Assembly (NCBI RefSeq): GCF_021611515.1 | Contig: NZ_CP090960.1 | Coordinates: 558,001 to 622,000, forward strand | DNA from: Mariluticola halotolerans | GTDB taxonomy: Bacteria; Pseudomonadota; Alphaproteobacteria; Rhizobiales; Devosiaceae | Length of the DNA: 64,000 bases | Direction of reading: 5' to 3' | Shown: positions 61,257 to 64,000 of the stretch, piece after piece | Numbering within the stretch: the stretch's first letter is position 1 | How the letters are laid out: each line of letters starts with the position of its first letter | Notes under the pieces: model-generated | Told to the model about the DNA's origin: nothing | The model's input: only the letters and a program-made list of their open reading frames with translations | The model's database searches: none | Program-made: the position numbers and the translations under genes

Positions 61257-63566
61257 ATGATGCATCACTCAACCTTGCTTCGCAGCCTTTTTGTGGCATT
61301 TGCGTTTCTGGTTCTCGCGCCGTTGGCTGGGGCTGGGGGGCTGGTCTTCGGGGTCGAGGCCGCGCAGGCGCAGACTGTCAGCCGCATATCGGTTGAGGGC
61401 AATTCGCTCGTTGATGATGCAACAGTTGTTTCTTACCTGACCGTACGTGTCGGTGACCGTGCGCCGTCGAGCGAGATCAACGCGTCGACCAATTCACTGC
61501 TGGCGAGCGGGCTGTTTGATACAGTCAATGTGCGCCTTTCGGGTGGTGTGTTGCGCGTTAGCGTTTCCGAGAACCCGGTTGTGGCTTCCGTGCTTTTCGA
61601 AGGCAATCAGCGCTTTTCCGATAAAGAGCTGCTGAGCATGGTCGATACGGCCAGCCGTGGTGTGTTTACACGCGAAGGTCTCTCGACTGACGAGCAGAGC
61701 ATCCGTATTGCCTATGATCAGGCCGGTTATACCAATGTAACAGTTGCTGCCCGCACCGAAGTGCTGGCCAACCAGCGCGTCCGCGTTGTGTTTGTGGTCA
61801 ATGAAGGCGAGCGCGCCGGCATCACCGCGATCAACTTCACCGGCAACAATACCTATGACAGCAATCAGCTGAAGACCGTGATTTCCACCAAGGAGTCGCA
61901 TTGGTTGAGCTGGTTGTTGCGCGACGATACTTACGAAGAAGACAAGCTTGCCTATGACAGCGAGTTGATCCGCCGGTTCTATGCGGATCGCGGCTATCCC
62001 GATGCGCAGGTTCTCTCGGCTGTCGCTGATTTTGACACAAGCAAGAACGCTTACTTCGTCAACTTCACGGTTTCCGAAGGCGAGTATTACTCGTTCGGCA
62101 ATATCGCCATCGAAACCAGCATTTCAGGTCTTGATACCGGGCCACTGCAATCCGTGGTGCGTACGCGTGAAGGCAGCCGCTATTCAGCTTCCAGGTTGCA
62201 GCAGTCTGCCAATGAAATGGCGATCCGTGCGACCGAGCAGGGTTATGCATTCGCTGACGTGCGGCCACGTGTCGAGCGTGACGTTGCCAGCCATACCTTC
62301 AATATCACCTATCTGGTTGATGAAGGTGCGCGCATCTATGTTGAGCGTGTGAACATTCTCGGCAATGAAAAGACCCGTGACTTCGTCATCCGGCGCGAGC
62401 TTGGCTTTGCTGAAGGCGATCCGTTCAACCGCAGCATCATCAGCCGCGGCAAGACAGCGATCGAGGATCTTGGTTTCTTCTCTTCTGTCGATGTTTCGAC
62501 CTCGCCGGGTAGTGCGGCTGACAAGATCGTCATCGACATTGCCGTGGTTGAAGATTCGACCGGTGATTATGGTGCGACTGTTGGTTATGCAACTGAAGGT
62601 GGCGTTCTGGGTGAGTTGTCGCTGACCGAGCGCAATTTCCTGGGCCGCGGGCAGTATGTGCGTGCCGCTATCGGTGCCAGCCAGTCGGGCCGCACGTTTG
62701 ATTTCTCCTTCACTGAGCCACGGTTCATGGGGCTGAAGATCTCAACCGGTTTCGACATCTACAAGCGCGTCAATGATGAAACCACCGCCAGTTTCTATGG
62801 TTCCGATGTTGTCGGCGGCAAGATCCGTCTGGGTGTGCCGCTCACCAAGGAATTCTCATCCACATTCTTTGTTGGTCTAGAGAACACGCAATATACGGAC
62901 AAAAAGGCACCTGCGTCGGTCATCGTCACTGACGGCGAAACCCGCAACAAGGTCTTTGTCGGTTACTCGTTGAACTATAACGGGGTCGATAGTGTCAAAA
63001 AGCCGACTGAGGGCCTGTATGCCAGTTTCTCGCAGCAATATGTCGGTTGGGACAATAATTACGTGAAGTCCGAATTGAAGGCGCGCTACTTCATGCCCCT
63101 GATGGAAGACTCCGGCTTTATCGCCAGCGTCAAGGGCCAGGTTGGCGTGGTCAACAGTGTCAATGGCACCGGCGTGAACCCGACGGAAACCTTCCTTCTG
63201 GGCCCAAGCCTGGTACGTGGTTTCGAAGGTCGTGGCTTTGGTCCGCGCCGGGCTTCGGGTGAAGCCCTCGGGTCCACCTATTATGCCGGTCTGTCGGCAG
63301 AGATTGAGTTCCCGTTCCCGGTATTGCCGGAATCCTATGGTCTGACAGGTGCTGTTTGGGCTGACGTCGGTTATGCCGGTGATGAATCCAGTGCAGGGCC
63401 GGCGGCTCAGACCGGGATTGCCCAGCAGGTGCGCTCCTCGATTGGTGCCTCGATTATCTGGGATTCACCGTTCGGTCCGCTGCGTGGCGATTTCGCTCAC
63501 GTCCTGCAAAAGGACAGCGCCGACAAGACGCAGGTCTTCCAGCTAACCTTGAAGAGCTTGCTCTAA
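61257..63566 (+). CDS. bamA: Outer-membrane protein assembly factor BamA
   Basis: 769-residue core of the BAM complex, which inserts beta-barrels into the outer membrane. A signal peptide (about 1-38, cleavage after AAQAQ) is followed by five POTRA domains (about 40-440) and a 16-strand barrel. The loop-6 motif is visible as VRGFEGRGFGPR. The C-terminus ends QLTLKSLL with no terminal aromatic. Two ATG codons are adjacent (61257 and 61260). Confidence 0.95.
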   Translation: MMHHSTLLRSLFVAFAFLVLAPLAGAGGLVFGVEAAQAQTVSRISVEGNSLVDDATVVSYLTVRVGDRAPSSEINASTNSLLASGLFDTVNVRLSGGVLRVSVSENPVVASVLFEGNQRFSDKELLSMVDTASRGVFTREGLSTDEQSIRIAYDQAGYTNVTVAARTEVLANQRVRVVFVVNEGERAGITAINFTGNNTYDSNQLKTVISTKESHWLSWLLRDDTYEEDKLAYDSELIRRFYADRGYPDAQVLSAVADFDTSKNAYFVNFTVSEGEYYSFGNIAIETSISGLDTGPLQSVVRTREGSRYSASRLQQSANEMAIRATEQGYAFADVRPRVERDVASHTFNITYLVDEGARIYVERVNILGNEKTRDFVIRRELGFAEGDPFNRSIISRGKTAIEDLGFFSSVDVSTSPGSAADKIVIDIAVVEDSTGDYGATVGYATEGGVLGELSLTERNFLGRGQYVRAAIGASQSGRTFDFSFTEPRFMGLKISTGFDIYKRVNDETTASFYGSDVVGGKIRLGVPLTKEFSSTFFVGLENTQYTDKKAPASVIVTDGETRNKVFVGYSLNYNGVDSVKKPTEGLYASFSQQYVGWDNNYVKSELKARYFMPLMEDSGFIASVKGQVGVVNSVNGTGVNPTETFLLGPSLVRGFEGRGFGPRRASGEALGSTYYAGLSAEIEFPFPVLPESYGLTGAVWADVGYAGDESSAGPAAQTGIAQQVRSSIGASIIWDSPFGPLRGDFAHVLQKDSADKTQVFQLTLKSLL

Positions 63567-63590
63567 CCCGGAACGCGTGACAAAGTTCAT

Positions 63591-63628
63591 GAAACCGCGG
63601 CGCCAAACGCGCCGCGGTTTCTTTTTTT
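63591..63628 (+). terminator. Rho-independent terminator between bamA and lpxD
   Basis: GAAACCGCGGCGC CAAAC GCGCCGCGGTTTC, a perfect 13-base stem, followed by seven T and then GAG. It lies only 12 bases before the lpxD ATG. Confidence 0.92.
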
Positions 63629-63639
63629 GAGTGATATAA

Positions 63640-64000
63640 ATGGTTGATATCCGTTTCCATCCTTTTGCCGGCACGATGCCGCTGGAATCGCTTCTTCTGG
63701 GGGCAGGGCACCCCGAACTGGTTCCGGGCGATACTCTTGAACAAATCCAGGTAACTGGGGTCGACGAACTGGCCCATGCCGGGCCTGGTCACGTTGCACT
63801 TGCCGCCAACCGCAAATATGCGGCGGCCTTAAGCGAAACCAAAGCTGGTGTCGTGGTGATCGGCCGCGCCTTGCGCGACAAGGTGCCGGCTGGCACGCTG
63901 GCACTCGTTGCTGACGATCCGCATGGGGCCTTCGCTGATATTCTCGACCATCTCTATCCTGACGATACCCGCGCCATCCTGCGCAAACTGACTGATGAGG
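63640..64000 (+). CDS. lpxD: UDP-3-O-acylglucosamine N-acyltransferase LpxD, N-terminal part
   Basis: 120 codons are visible and the frame is open at the window end. LpxD adds the second acyl chain in lipid A synthesis. The visible part is the N-terminal uridine-binding domain (the family pattern of short strands and VVVIGRALRDKVPAG...LALVADDPHGAFADIL). The start follows a weak SD (TGAGTGA). Position after bamA is standard. Confidence 0.85.
   Translation, partial: MVDIRFHPFAGTMPLESLLLGAGHPELVPGDTLEQIQVTGVDELAHAGPGHVALAANRKYAAALSETKAGVVVIGRALRDKVPAGTLALVADDPHGAFADILDHLYPDDTRAILRKLTDE

Overview
The window is a contiguous stretch of an alphaproteobacterial chromosome, most likely from the order Hyphomicrobiales (Rhizobiales). 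The evidence is gene order and protein type. There is a tRNA-Leu/tig block, a clpP-clpX...lon-hupB block, a complete nuoA-N operon followed by birA, rnj, a DUF1467 gene, proS, lolCD and dnaE, and then rpsB-tsf-pyrH-frr-uppS-cdsA-rseP-bamA-lpxD. This order is typical of rhizobia and relatives. The genus cannot be settled from the sequence alone. Coding density is high, no insertion sequence, prophage or CRISPR array was seen, and most genes have a good Shine-Dalgarno sequence.

Layout. 0-1.6 kb: the end of a SUF iron-sulfur assembly operon (sufS, a sufT-like gene, sufA). 1.6-6.5 kb, minus strand: a GGDEF protein, a DEAD-box RNA helicase and topoisomerase IV subunit B. 6.8-7.3 kb: a small secreted Arg-rich protein. 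7.9-9.8 kb, minus strand: glnB-glnA behind a well-matched sigma-54 promoter. 10.0-17.3 kb: tRNA-Leu, trigger factor, a three-gene membrane cassette (GtrA, FAD mutase/oxidase-like protein, polytopic membrane protein) and the NAD(P)HX repair enzyme. 17.4-25.1 kb: clpP, clpX, lon and hupB, interrupted by two divergent citrate-synthase-like genes. clpP and lon carry RpoH-type heat-shock promoters. 25.2-29.4 kb: tRNA-Val, an acyl-CoA dehydrogenase, tRNA-Asp, an 850-bp gene-poor stretch and two small outer-membrane beta-barrel genes. 29.6-44.5 kb: all 14 respiratory complex I genes. 44.5-54.7 kb: biotin ligase, RNase J, a DUF1467 protein, ProRS, the lipoprotein exporter LolC/D, a 33-residue membrane microprotein and DNA polymerase III alpha. 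54.8-64 kb: translation factors, UMP kinase, and the envelope genes uppS, cdsA, rseP, bamA and lpxD (cut by the window end).

The most unusual features are these. (1) A nearly identical 64-residue helix-hairpin-helix-like module sits at the C-terminal end of both complex I subunit NuoE and ribosomal protein S2. It is joined by a basic linker in NuoE and an acidic linker in S2. (2) Two citrate-synthase homologues are transcribed divergently from a palindrome-rich 88-bp region. One has an N-terminal DNA-binding domain, and the other has Glu in place of the catalytic Asp. (3) A GtrA/FAD/polytopic membrane protein cassette lies between housekeeping genes. (4) A probable membrane microprotein is encoded just before dnaE. 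No defence system or mobile element is visible, so any new system here would be of the domain-sharing or enzyme-regulator kind.
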